Positions 23,976 through 32,550 of a stretch of 39,346 nt of DNA are shown here, one piece after another. Positions within the stretch are counted from its first letter, which is position 1, and each line of letters opens with the position of its first letter. Origin of the DNA: an uncultured Actinomycetes bacterium (GTDB lineage: Bacteria > Actinomycetota > Acidimicrobiia > Acidimicrobiales > RAAP-2); the NCBI GenBank assembly GCA_903847955.1, contig CAINFA010000016.1:1-39346 (forward strand), written 5' to 3'. Below the pieces are notes generated by a model. The model did not search any database and had not been told where the DNA came from. It saw only the letters and a program-made list of their open reading frames with translations. Both the position numbers and the translations under genes were made by a program.

Positions 23976-26900
23976 TCAGCGAGGGTTGCCGTAGCGGTGG
24001 GCGGTGATGGAGATCGACTGCTCGAGCAGGTAGTGGGGGAGCTCCACCATGGGGTGTGGCACCGGTGGGGTGGGGTCAATGGTGCAACCAGCGTCGAGGA
24101 GTTGGGTCCTGCAGGCGTCATCGATGCGGCCGAGCACCCGCACCCGCTGCACGCCTGGGTTCATCGGATCGGTGACCTCGACCACCGAAACGCCACAGGT
24201 CGCTGCGGCCGCCTCGACGATCTGGCGCTCGTAGGGCGTGGAGGCTTCGCCGACGAGGACGCCGAGCGGCCGAGTGAGCGGTCGGTAGCGGTACCTGTTG
24301 TGCTCGATGGTGAGCTTCGCGTGGTCGTGGACCTGGGCGAAGTGGTCGTCGTAGGCCTGGCGAAACCGAGTGGTGAGCTCGTCGATTGGTGGCTCGTGCT
24401 GGCTCGACCAGGCGACGAGCGAGGTGACGTAGTGGGGACCGCCAGCCTTGGCTGTGGGTCCCACGCTCGACCGCTTCCACCCTCCGAAGGGCTGGCGGGC
24501 GACGATGGCGCCGGTGGTGGTCCGGTTGACGTAGAGGTTCCCCGCCTCGACCTCGTCGCACCATCGGGCAATCTCTGCGGGGTCGAGCGACTGCAGCCCT
24601 GCGGTGAGGCCGAAGTCGGTCCCGTTCTGCAGTTCGATGGCGTGGCCGAGGTCGCGGGCCCGGAGCACGCCGAGCACCGGACCGAACCACTCGTCGCGGT
24701 GGCTCCTCGAGCCTGCTTCGACGCCGACCTTGATCCCCGGAGTCCAGGTGTGGCCGCCATCGAGGCAGCGGGGTTCGAGCAGCCACCGCTCGCCGTCCTC
24801 GAGCTGGGTGAGCGCTCGTTGCAGGGGTGCCTCAGGTGGGGGCAGCACGGGCGGCACCGTCGTGGTGAGGTCGGTCGCTGGACCCACGGTGAGGCTGGCT
24901 GCGGCGTCGGCCAGCCGTTCGAGGAACGTCGGGTCGTCGTAGACCGAGGCCTCGACGATGGCCAGGCTCGCCGCAGAGCACTTCTGCCCAGCGTGGCCGA
25001 ACGCAGAGCGCACGAGGTCTCGAATGGCCACGTCGAGGTCGGCGGCTGCGGTGATGACCATGGCGTTCTTCCCACTCGTCTCGGCGCGCAGGTCGATCGA
25101 GGGCCGCCATGAGGAGAAGAGCTGCGCCGTGCCATGGGACCCCGTCAAGATGACGCAACCAGTTGATGGATGGCAGATCAGGTGCTGGCCAGCGTCGTCA
25201 TCGTCACAGGCCAGGACCTGCACCAGCCCTTCGGGCGCGCCGGCCTGCTCGAGGGCATCGAGGAGCATGAAGCTCAGCGCCCGAGCGGCAGGTGCGGGCT
25301 TGAGGACCACGGCACTGCCTGCCGCTAGCCCGGCGAAGACCCCGCCCGCAGCAATGGCGAGGGGGAAGTTCCACGGAGCGGCCACGACGATGGGTCCGAG
25401 GGGGCGATCTTCGAGAACCTGGGCGCGCAAGGTGGCAATGGCGTCAACGGAGGAGGCGTAGTAGCGAGCGAAGTCCACTGCCTCGGAGACCTCCACGTCA
25501 GCCTCGCTGACGACCTTGGAGGTGGTGCGAACCATGGCTGCAATCAGCGCTCCGCGCTGCACCTCGAGGGCTTCGGCGGTGGCCGCCAAGAGGACCTTGC
25601 GGGCCGAGAGCGGCTGCTCCCACCATCGTTGCTGGGCCTTCGAGGCGTGGTCCAGCGCGAGGTTGACGTCGTCGACGGTGACCGTGCGAGCCGGGAAGGG
25701 TGGCAGTGGTGCATCGAGTGCCGCCGTAATCCATCGCCGGTTGGCCTCGAGGGCGAAGTCGCTGTCAGCGGCATTGCTGAACGCACCCGAGGGAGCTGCC
25801 AGGGGGGGCATCGTCCGATCCTGGGTTCTCCGGCGTTGTGGTGGGGGGTCACGGCGGGCGAGTACCGCAGCCCTGAAGCGCTGTTCCTCCTCGTCGAGTC
25901 GAGCGGGGTTGGCGTCGAGCATGGAGCGGAGGAAGTTCTGAGCGGCAGCGTTCTCATCGAGTCTGCGAACGAGGTAGGCCACCGCTGAGGTGGCGTCGTC
26001 CCGGGCGGTGATGGGGGTGTAGAGCAGCAGCGACCCGGCCCGGCGGGCGGTGGCAGCAGCGAGGGAGGGCGCCATACCGTGCAGCATCTCCACCTCGAGC
26101 TGCTCGGGGGCGTCGAGGTGGTGTCGTAGGGTCAGCGCCCAGGCGACGTCGAAGACGTTGTGGCTGGCAGCGCCCACGACGATCGCTCCGTGTGCGGCCG
26201 GGTCGAGGAGCACGTCGAGGAGTCGCTTGTAGTTGGCATCCACCTCCGCCTTGGTGGTGAACGGTGCCTGCTCCCAACCTCGAAGGGTGGCCTCCACCTG
26301 CTCCATGGCCAAGTTGGCGCCCTTGACGACACGAACGCGCACCGGTGCGCCGCCAATGGCCACGCGTGCCATGGCGAACGCCTTGAGCTCCTCAGCCACC
26401 GACCAGCTGTCAGGTAGGTAGGCCTGGAGAGCAATGCCAGCGGTGAGGCGGTGGTACCGCTCCTCACCGAGCACCTTGGTGAAGCTGGCGACGGTCAAGG
26501 CCAGGTCGCGGTACTCCTCCATGTCGAGGTAGATCAGCGCGTTGGGCTGGCGAGCCATGGCGGCGTCGAAGAGCACGCGCAGCCTCGTGGCCAAGGCCTC
26601 CACCGATGCGTCGAAGGCCAAGGGCGAGATCTGGCTGTAGATCGAGGAGATCTTGACCGACACGCACCTCGTGTCGGGCACGGCGAGCAGGTCGAGGACC
26701 GCATTGAGCCGTGCCGCGGCTTCTCGCTCACCGATGATGGCCTCACCCAAGAGGTTGAGGTTGCACGTCACACCGCCCACTTGGGTGCGGGCCAAGTGCC
26801 GCTGAAGCCAGTCATGGTCGTACCAGCCCACCACGGCGGACATCTCATGGCGGAGGCGGGCACGCACGAGCGCCATCACCGGCCCAGGGAGCCACCGTGC

Positions 26901-27188
26901 CGCCCTCGCTCCGGTACCTAAGAGGGCTCGGTCAATGGCTCCAAGGCCCTCTGCCTGACGAGCCACCTCGGTCAAGCGGCGAGCCGCCCGCACGGGATCG
27001 GTGATGCGACCGACCTCGTCGCTCAAGACCTCGACGGTGGTGATGCCACCTTCGGCTTCGATGAGCCGTCGGAGCCTCCTCTGTCGTCGTCGCTCCTGCG
27101 CCCCTTGGGTGCGCTGGGCCTCGGCGAGCAGTGCCTTGGCGAGCGTGATCGATTCCGCAACCAGGTCGAGATCAGAGGGAGGGGCCAC
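23976..27188 (-). CDS. putA: Bifunctional proline dehydrogenase / L-glutamate gamma-semialdehyde dehydrogenase
   Basis: N-terminal PRODH (YLDMEEYRDLALT, RVRVVKGAN) fused to ALDH (PWNFPLAIAAGGVFAGLAAGSAVVLKPA, ILTGSHGTAQ, GHAGQKCSAASLAIVE, QPFGGWKRSSVG). Confidence 0.95.
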   Translation of the reverse strand: MAPPSDLDLVAESITLAKALLAEAQRTQGAQERRRQRRLRRLIEAEGGITTVEVLSDEVGRITDPVRAARRLTEVARQAEGLGAIDRALLGTGARAARWLPGPVMALVRARLRHEMSAVVGWYDHDWLQRHLARTQVGGVTCNLNLLGEAIIGEREAAARLNAVLDLLAVPDTRCVSVKISSIYSQISPLAFDASVEALATRLRVLFDAAMARQPNALIYLDMEEYRDLALTVASFTKVLGEERYHRLTAGIALQAYLPDSWSVAEELKAFAMARVAIGGAPVRVRVVKGANLAMEQVEATLRGWEQAPFTTKAEVDANYKRLLDVLLDPAAHGAIVVGAASHNVFDVAWALTLRHHLDAPEQLEVEMLHGMAPSLAAATARRAGSLLLYTPITARDDATSAVAYLVRRLDENAAAQNFLRSMLDANPARLDEEEQRFRAAVLARRDPPPQRRRTQDRTMPPLAAPSGAFSNAADSDFALEANRRWITAALDAPLPPFPARTVTVDDVNLALDHASKAQQRWWEQPLSARKVLLAATAEALEVQRGALIAAMVRTTSKVVSEADVEVSEAVDFARYYASSVDAIATLRAQVLEDRPLGPIVVAAPWNFPLAIAAGGVFAGLAAGSAVVLKPAPAARALSFMLLDALEQAGAPEGLVQVLACDDDDAGQHLICHPSTGCVILTGSHGTAQLFSSWRPSIDLRAETSGKNAMVITAAADLDVAIRDLVRSAFGHAGQKCSAASLAIVEASVYDDPTFLERLADAAASLTVGPATDLTTTVPPVLPPPEAPLQRALTQLEDGERWLLEPRCLDGGHTWTPGIKVGVEAGSRSHRDEWFGPVLGVLRARDLGHAIELQNGTDFGLTAGLQSLDPAEIARWCDEVEAGNLYVNRTTTGAIVARQPFGGWKRSSVGPTAKAGGPHYVTSLVAWSSQHEPPIDELTTRFRQAYDDHFAQVHDHAKLTIEHNRYRYRPLTRPLGVLVGEASTPYERQIVEAAAATCGVSVVEVTDPMNPGVQRVRVLGRIDDACRTQLLDAGCTIDPTPPVPHPMVELPHYLLEQSISITAHRYGNPR

Positions 27189-27202
27189 GGCGGAGCGCCG
27201 AC

Positions 27203-27373
27203 CTAGGAGCGCTTGGGCAGCAGTGCTCCAATGAACCAGAACAGCGGGAAGACGAGGCCGACGAGGAACATCACCCAGTGGCCCTTGCGCAGTGACATGA
27301 TCCCGAGGCTGACTAGCAAGATCAGGTAGAGCAGGCCCAAGAGCCCTCCCGTGAGGAGGATGCTGGCCGTCAT
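27203..27373 (-). CDS. Small two-helix membrane protein, 56 aa
   Basis: MTASILLTGGLLGLLYLILLVSLGIMSLRKGHWVMFLVGLVFPLFWFIGALLPKRS. Start overlaps the upstream small ORF stop (ATGA). Confidence 0.65.
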   Translation of the reverse strand: MTASILLTGGLLGLLYLILLVSLGIMSLRKGHWVMFLVGLVFPLFWFIGALLPKRS

Positions 27374-27531
27374 CGGAAAGCCCCCGCGATCACCACTGCA
27401 GCGCTCAGTGCCCGTCCGGCATCGCCGGCCAATTGGATGGTGCTGCGGCGGCCGTCGTGCCCCATGATCGACAGCACGATGCCGATGGCGGTCGCCAGCG
27501 CGGCCAACTTCCTGATGGTCCCCTTGGACAT
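27370..27531 (-). CDS. Small hypothetical protein, 53 aa
   Basis: MSKGTIRKLAALATAIGIVLSIMGHDGRRSTIQLAGDAGRALSAAVVIAGAFR. Strong SD (GGAGGAGGACC-ATG) and ATGA overlap with the next small ORF. Confidence 0.6.
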   Translation of the reverse strand: MSKGTIRKLAALATAIGIVLSIMGHDGRRSTIQLAGDAGRALSAAVVIAGAFR

Positions 27532-27574
27532 GGTCCTCCTCCAGACGCTCCATCTTGGCACCCCCGTCTACAGG

Positions 27575-27603
27575 TTGCCTCCCTCAGAGGTGGCCCCTAG
27601 GGT
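27575..27603 (+). promoter_or_regulatory. Sigma70-type promoter for the sulfatase-like gene
   Basis: TTGCCT (27575-27580) - 17 nt - TAGGGT (27598-27603). Confidence 0.55.
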
Positions 27604-27646
27604 CAGCGGTGCCGTCCCGAGGTCGCCTGAGGAGCCGTGGTTTGCC

Positions 27647-29107
27647 GTGAATGTCCTGTTCGTCACCCTGGATCAATTCCGAGCCGACTCCTACGGTGCC
27701 GCCGGGCATCCCGTGGTTGCGACGCCGACCCTCGACCGCTTGGCTGCCGAGGGCGTTCGACTCACCAAGCACTTCTCCCAAGCGGCACCTTGCTCGCCGG
27801 GTCGCGCCGCGCTCTACACCGGGATGTACCAAATGAACAACCGGGTAGTGGCCAATGGCTCGCCCCTCGACGCCAGCTTCGACAACGTGGCCAAAATGGT
27901 TCGCCGGGCGGGGTTCACCCCGACGCTCTTCGGCTACACCGACCAGGGTCAGGATCCCCGCACCGCAACGGGTCCTGACGACCCGCGCCTCGACAACTAC
28001 GACGGCATCCTGCCCGGCTTCGAGGTGGGGTGCTACCTGCCCGAGAACCAGGCACCTTGGCGTACGTGGCTCGAGTCGCTCGGCTACGAGGTGCCTCCCG
28101 GTGGCTGGCACCAGATGCTGGTCGACGAGCCCAGCCGACCAGCGGAGCACTCGTTGTCGGCATTCTTGACCAACGAGTTCTGTCGTTGGCTCGATGCGCA
28201 GCCCTCAGGGTGGTTCGCGCACCTCAGCTACCTCCGACCGCACCCGCCCTACAGCGCCGCCGGGCACTTCTCTGAGCGCTACGACCCCGCCGAAGTCGAG
28301 CTCCCGATCGCACCGGTGGATGCCGCGCACCGTGAGCCCAACCACTCCGCGTGGCTGTCGATTCCTGCCGCCGCAGCCCCCACCGACGAGGAGGGCCAAC
28401 GGCAGATGCGGGCGCAGTACTACGGCATGATCGCCGAGATTGACAGCCGCCTGGGACAAGTCGTGGCTGCTATCGAGGCCCGTGGGGAGTGGGACGAGAC
28501 GGTGGTCCTCATCACCGCTGACCACGGTGAGCAGCTCGGCGACCACGGGCTGAAGGAGAAGTTGGGCTACTTCCCGCAGAGCTACCACATCATCGGCATT
28601 TGGCGTGACCCCTTCGTCGAGGCGAGCGGGATCACCGTGGAGGCCTTCACCGAGAATGTGGACCTCTTCCCCACGCTGTGCGAGCGGCTGGGGCAGCCCA
28701 TTCCACGACAGGTGGATGGTCGGTCGTTGCTGGCGCTCTTCGACGGCACCGCCAAGGACTGGAGAACCGCCGCGCACTACGAGTGGGACTGGCGGTACGT
28801 CTTCATCGGCGCCGATGCACCTGGTTGGCCTGAGCACCGGTTCTTGGAACGGCAGAACCTGGCGGCCGTCGTCAACGACGAGTTGGCCTACGTCCAGTTC
28901 GGTGACGGGAGCTCGCTGTGCTTCGACCTCGTCGCCGATCCGACGTGGCGGACGCCACAAGCCGACCCTGCCAAGGTGCTCGAGGGGGCCAAGGCCCTGC
29001 TGCAGTGGCGCCAAGAGCACCTCGGTCGCCAGATGACCGACCTGCTGCTGACCGCCGAGCGGCCGGGGGTCTGGCCCGAGGTCGCCAGCGGCCTTCCAAC
29101 CGCCTGA
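27647..29107 (+). CDS. Sulfatase / phosphonate monoester hydrolase-like alkaline phosphatase superfamily enzyme
   Basis: VLFVTLDQFRADSYG, formylglycine motif C-S-P-G-R in APCSPGRAALYTGMYQMNNR, TADHGEQLGDHGLKEKLGYFPQSYHI, HYEWDWRYVF. GTG start about 27647 proposed. Confidence 0.87.
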   Translation: MNVLFVTLDQFRADSYGAAGHPVVATPTLDRLAAEGVRLTKHFSQAAPCSPGRAALYTGMYQMNNRVVANGSPLDASFDNVAKMVRRAGFTPTLFGYTDQGQDPRTATGPDDPRLDNYDGILPGFEVGCYLPENQAPWRTWLESLGYEVPPGGWHQMLVDEPSRPAEHSLSAFLTNEFCRWLDAQPSGWFAHLSYLRPHPPYSAAGHFSERYDPAEVELPIAPVDAAHREPNHSAWLSIPAAAAPTDEEGQRQMRAQYYGMIAEIDSRLGQVVAAIEARGEWDETVVLITADHGEQLGDHGLKEKLGYFPQSYHIIGIWRDPFVEASGITVEAFTENVDLFPTLCERLGQPIPRQVDGRSLLALFDGTAKDWRTAAHYEWDWRYVFIGADAPGWPEHRFLERQNLAAVVNDELAYVQFGDGSSLCFDLVADPTWRTPQADPAKVLEGAKALLQWRQEHLGRQMTDLLLTAERPGVWPEVASGLPTA

Positions 29108-29111
29108 GGGT

Positions 29112-29372
29112 TCAGCTGGCCTCGGTGACGTCCTCGGGCGTGGAGGCGGGGGAGTCGCGGCGCACGACGGTAACCACCACCGCTACCAGGCCGGCGACGA
29201 GGCTGGCCAGGAGCAGCACCTTCAGGATCGACGTGGCGCGCCGTCGGGTGGTGCTCAGCGTGTCGCCGAGGTGCTCGACGTGGGCCAAGGTGCCATCGAG
29301 TGCCTCGAGGACGCCGATGGCTTGTCCGAGCCGAGCTCGGAGGTGACGGGGTGCGACGAGAGTGCTGACCAT
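29112..29372 (-). CDS. Small single-TM membrane protein, 86 aa
   Basis: MVSTLVAPRHLRARLGQAIGVLEALDG...ILKVLLLASLVAGLVAVVVTVVRRDSPAS; GAGGAG upstream of ATG 29372. Confidence 0.6.
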   Translation of the reverse strand: MVSTLVAPRHLRARLGQAIGVLEALDGTLAHVEHLGDTLSTTRRRATSILKVLLLASLVAGLVAVVVTVVRRDSPASTPEDVTEAS

Positions 29373-29429
29373 GGCTGGCTCCTCGATGACGGGTTGCTCG
29401 GCAACCGAGCGCGAGAGCTCGGCGCTGCC

Positions 29430-29809
29430 GTGCGCTCACCCTACGCTGCGGGGAGGGCGAAGGTACTCGGCATCGGTGGGGTGTTCCTCCGCGCTCAGGA
29501 CCCAGAGGCGCTCCGGCGCTTCTACCAAGCAGCCCTTGGGGTTGTGGTCGAACCTTGGGGCGCGGTGCTCGAGCCCGACCACGCCGAACATGCGAGCGTC
29601 TTCAGCATCTCCAGCCTTGACGACGAGCACCTCGGTGACCCACGGCAGCAGGCCTGGTCAACGTCGGGGTTGAGGGCCTCGAGGAGATCTGCCAGCGACT
29701 CGTCCGCCTCGGTGCTCCTGTGGAACCGATCGTCGATGACGAGCATGGTCGGTTCAGTTGGGCAAGGGATCCTGAGGGCAACACGTTCGAGCTCTGGGAG
29801 CCGTGCTGA
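29430..29809 (+). pseudogene. VOC/glyoxalase-fold protein gene interrupted by an apparent frameshift near 29652-29657
   Basis: 5' half GIGGVFLRAQDPEALRRFYQAALGVVVEPWGAVLEPDHAEHASVFSISSLDDEHLGDPRQQA is in one frame; VNVGVEGLEEICQRLVRLGAPVEPIVDDEHGRFSWARDPEGNTFELWEPC* continues in another. 5' boundary uncertain. Confidence 0.75.
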
Positions 29810-29862
29810 CCATGGCCGAGGCAGCGCACCGAGGCGGTGCGCTGATCGGTAAGACTGTTGCC

Positions 29863-31188
29863 ATGGGAGCCGCCGCATCGTCGACGCCTCGAGTGCTCAT
29901 CATCGGTGGTGGCTTCGGCGGCGTCTTCGCTGCCCGCAGGTTGGCCAAGGCGCCAGTGCAGGTGACGATCCTCGACCGGAACACCTCAAACCTGTTCCAG
30001 CCCTTGCTCTACCAGTGCGCGACCGGCATCTTGTCCGAGGGGCAGATCACCCTTCCGCTCCGAAGCCTCGTCCGTCGGTACCGCAACTGCACGGTGCTCC
30101 AAGGTGAGGCGGTGGCGCTGAACGCTGAGACCAAGGTCGTCTCGGCCCGCCGTCCTGACGGGTCCACCTACGAACTGGCCTACGACTACCTCATCGTCGC
30201 CGCAGGGATGCGGCAGAGCTACTTCGGCAACGATCGCTTCGCCGAGTTCGCACCGGGTATGAAGACGCTCGACGATGCGCTCGAGATTCGACGCCGGATC
30301 TACGGCGCCTTCGAGATGGCCGAGAGCCTCCCCACCCCCGCTGAGCGGAAGGATTGGCTGACCTTCGCGGTGGTCGGCGCTGGGCCAACCGGGGTCGAGC
30401 TGGCCGGACAGATCCGAGAGCTCGCGCTCAAGACGATCGCCAAGGAGTTCACCCACATCGACCCCACCGAAGCGAGGGTGCTGCTCTTCGATGGTGTCGA
30501 CGCGCCGCTCCAGGTGTTCGGCGAGGCGCTCTCTGCGCGTGCGGTACGAGACCTCGAGGGCCTCGGCGTCGAGCTGCACATGGGGGTCTTGGTGGTCGAC
30601 GTCGATGCACGCGGGCTGACCGCCAAGTCCCGCAGCGACGGCCGACACGAGCGGTTCGCGGCCCGAACCGTGCTGTGGACGGCAGGGGTCGAAGCTGTTC
30701 CCTTCGTCAAGGTCGTGGCCGAGGCACTGGGGGTCAGCCAAGATCGAGCTGGGAGGATTGCCGTCGAGGAGGACCTGACCGTACCTGGGCACCCCGACGT
30801 CTGGGTCCTGGGCGACATCATGGCCCTGAACGGGCTGCCGGGCGTTGCCGAGGTTGCCCTCCAAGGTGGCCTGCACGCTGGAGGGCAGATTCGCCGACTG
30901 GTCGAAGGTCGTGCCAAGCCCGAGGAGCGCTTCAGGTACCGAGACCTCGGGAGTGCGGCCTACATCTCGCGCTTCAAGGCCGTCGTGCACGTCGGGCGGT
31001 TCAAGCTCTCTGGGTTCCTCGCCTGGTTGATCTGGGGGTTCGTCCACCTCGCGTTCTTGGCGAGCCATCGGCACCGTGCCAGCACCGTCACGAGCTGGAT
31101 GTTCAACCTGGCTCGAGGTCACCGGACCGAGCGGGCCTACCCTGAGGCGCTCGAAGGTCGTCGGTCGTCGGTGCCGGAGTCCCCGTGA
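29863..31188 (+). CDS. ndh: Type II NADH dehydrogenase (NAD(P)/FAD-dependent oxidoreductase)
   Basis: VLIIGGGFGGVFAARRLAKAPVQVTILDRNTSNLFQPLLYQCATGILSEGQI, VVGAGPTGVELAGQIREL, C-terminal membrane helix. Confidence 0.92.
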   Translation: MGAAASSTPRVLIIGGGFGGVFAARRLAKAPVQVTILDRNTSNLFQPLLYQCATGILSEGQITLPLRSLVRRYRNCTVLQGEAVALNAETKVVSARRPDGSTYELAYDYLIVAAGMRQSYFGNDRFAEFAPGMKTLDDALEIRRRIYGAFEMAESLPTPAERKDWLTFAVVGAGPTGVELAGQIRELALKTIAKEFTHIDPTEARVLLFDGVDAPLQVFGEALSARAVRDLEGLGVELHMGVLVVDVDARGLTAKSRSDGRHERFAARTVLWTAGVEAVPFVKVVAEALGVSQDRAGRIAVEEDLTVPGHPDVWVLGDIMALNGLPGVAEVALQGGLHAGGQIRRLVEGRAKPEERFRYRDLGSAAYISRFKAVVHVGRFKLSGFLAWLIWGFVHLAFLASHRHRASTVTSWMFNLARGHRTERAYPEALEGRRSSVPESP

Positions 31189-32420
31189 GGTCGAGCAGCC
31201 GTCGACTGCCGGTCGGCGTCTTGTGCATGGTGGCGGCCTTGGTCACCCTCGGAGGTGCAGCGGTTCGCTCGGGCGCCTCCACGCCGAGCCTGCCGAACTT
31301 GGCGGTGACCACCTTGGGGCCACTCGAGACCTCGAGTGAGCATGCCGGGAACTACTGGATCGACCGCGATGAGGGCATCAGCGCAGCACTCGGCGGCTCG
31401 AGGTCACTGTGGATCTTCGGTGACACGACGGTCGTCCGCAAGGTGGCCGGCACCGTGACCCGCCTGTCGTTCATCACCGGTTCCACTGCCGCCGAGGGTC
31501 GCACCCCCGTCCTCAAAGCACCAACTGCCTTAGATGAGGTGCAGGTGGGGAGCACGGCGGCGAACCCCACGACCTACCCGAGTCACTTCATGGCGAACCC
31601 AACCGCACTGTTCGAGCCGGGGCGTGCCACACCGTGTCTGAACTCCTCAGCGGGGTTTCCCGCACGATGGGTGACGGGTGCGGCGCTCATACCGTCGACC
31701 ACGACGGTGCTCATCACCTTCTACGACGTGTGCCTCGAGTCGAACACCTCCTATCCGGTCGAGGCCTGGGGCTTCACCGAGTTCAACACGTCCACCAACG
31801 CCTTCGTGGTGCCACCAACTGAGGTGTTCGGCCCGGCGCCACTCGGCGCAACCTTGCCACTGGCCGACCGCTTCGAGGCTCCGGTGTTCACCGCCGGCGG
31901 CAAGCTGGTCCTGTTCTCGAGTCAGTGCACGAACCAGGTGGGAACGACGTGTATCGCCGGATCGGTCAATGCGGTCTCCATGGTCCCCACCTTGGCCAAC
32001 CTCGAGAACCCGGCGAGCTACGTGCCGATGGCGCTCCACGTCGATGCCACCTCCAAGCCCTGGGCGCCGCTCAAAACGGTGTCGGTCAACCTCTACCCCG
32101 GCTCGGGGGGCTCGATCCCGAGCTTCGTGCTCGTTGAGCAGACCGATGACAGCGGGGACCTCGCGATCTACCGTGGCTCCACAGCCACTGGGCCGTTCCA
32201 CGAGGTCGGGACTGCCCGCCTTCCAGGTTGCGACGGGCCTCCGCCGATTGACGCCAACGGGGTCGAGTCGATCTCGCACTTCTGCTACGCCTACGTCGGC
32301 CACCCGGAGATGTCCCAGGGGTCAACGTTGGTGTTGACCTACTTCCGACCGGGCTACCTGACCCCCGGTGGTCACCTCATGGTCGTCTCGGTGCGGCTCC
32401 CGGTGAGCGCGGGGATGTGA
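31185..32420 (+). CDS. Secreted protein, probable DUF4185-like beta-propeller
   Basis: Signal peptide MRSSSRRLPVGVLCMVAALVTLGGAAVRSGAS; SLWIFGDTTV and APVFTAGGKLVLFSS blade-like motifs. GTG overlaps ndh stop (GTGA). Confidence 0.7.
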   Translation: MRSSSRRLPVGVLCMVAALVTLGGAAVRSGASTPSLPNLAVTTLGPLETSSEHAGNYWIDRDEGISAALGGSRSLWIFGDTTVVRKVAGTVTRLSFITGSTAAEGRTPVLKAPTALDEVQVGSTAANPTTYPSHFMANPTALFEPGRATPCLNSSAGFPARWVTGAALIPSTTTVLITFYDVCLESNTSYPVEAWGFTEFNTSTNAFVVPPTEVFGPAPLGATLPLADRFEAPVFTAGGKLVLFSSQCTNQVGTTCIAGSVNAVSMVPTLANLENPASYVPMALHVDATSKPWAPLKTVSVNLYPGSGGSIPSFVLVEQTDDSGDLAIYRGSTATGPFHEVGTARLPGCDGPPPIDANGVESISHFCYAYVGHPEMSQGSTLVLTYFRPGYLTPGGHLMVVSVRLPVSAGM

Positions 32421-32520
32421 CGTCCAGATCACCGGCTGCGTTCGCCCAAGACGGCGCGTTCCGCCTACCGCCGGCCGTGGATGGCCTCGTTGACGCCTCC
32501 ACCGTCACCCTCGGGCGCTC

Positions 32521-32537
32521 GGCCCCAGTTGGGGGCC
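32521..32537. terminator. Stem-loop between convergent genes (possible bidirectional terminator, no U-tract)
   Basis: GGCCCC-AGTTG-GGGGCC in the 130-nt gap between stops at 32420 and 32551. Confidence 0.4.
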
Positions 32538-32550
32538 AACCGGCAGTGGT

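Noticed and set aside
22827-25112. 761-aa plus-strand ORF antisense to MFS and putA
   Set aside because: Compositionally biased (Glu/Gly/Arg/His), spans two well-supported minus-strand genes, no recognisable domain.
29640-29660. Programmed ribosomal frameshifting in the VOC gene
   Set aside because: No X-XXY-YYZ slippery heptamer or evident downstream pseudoknot; an indel or pseudogene is simpler.
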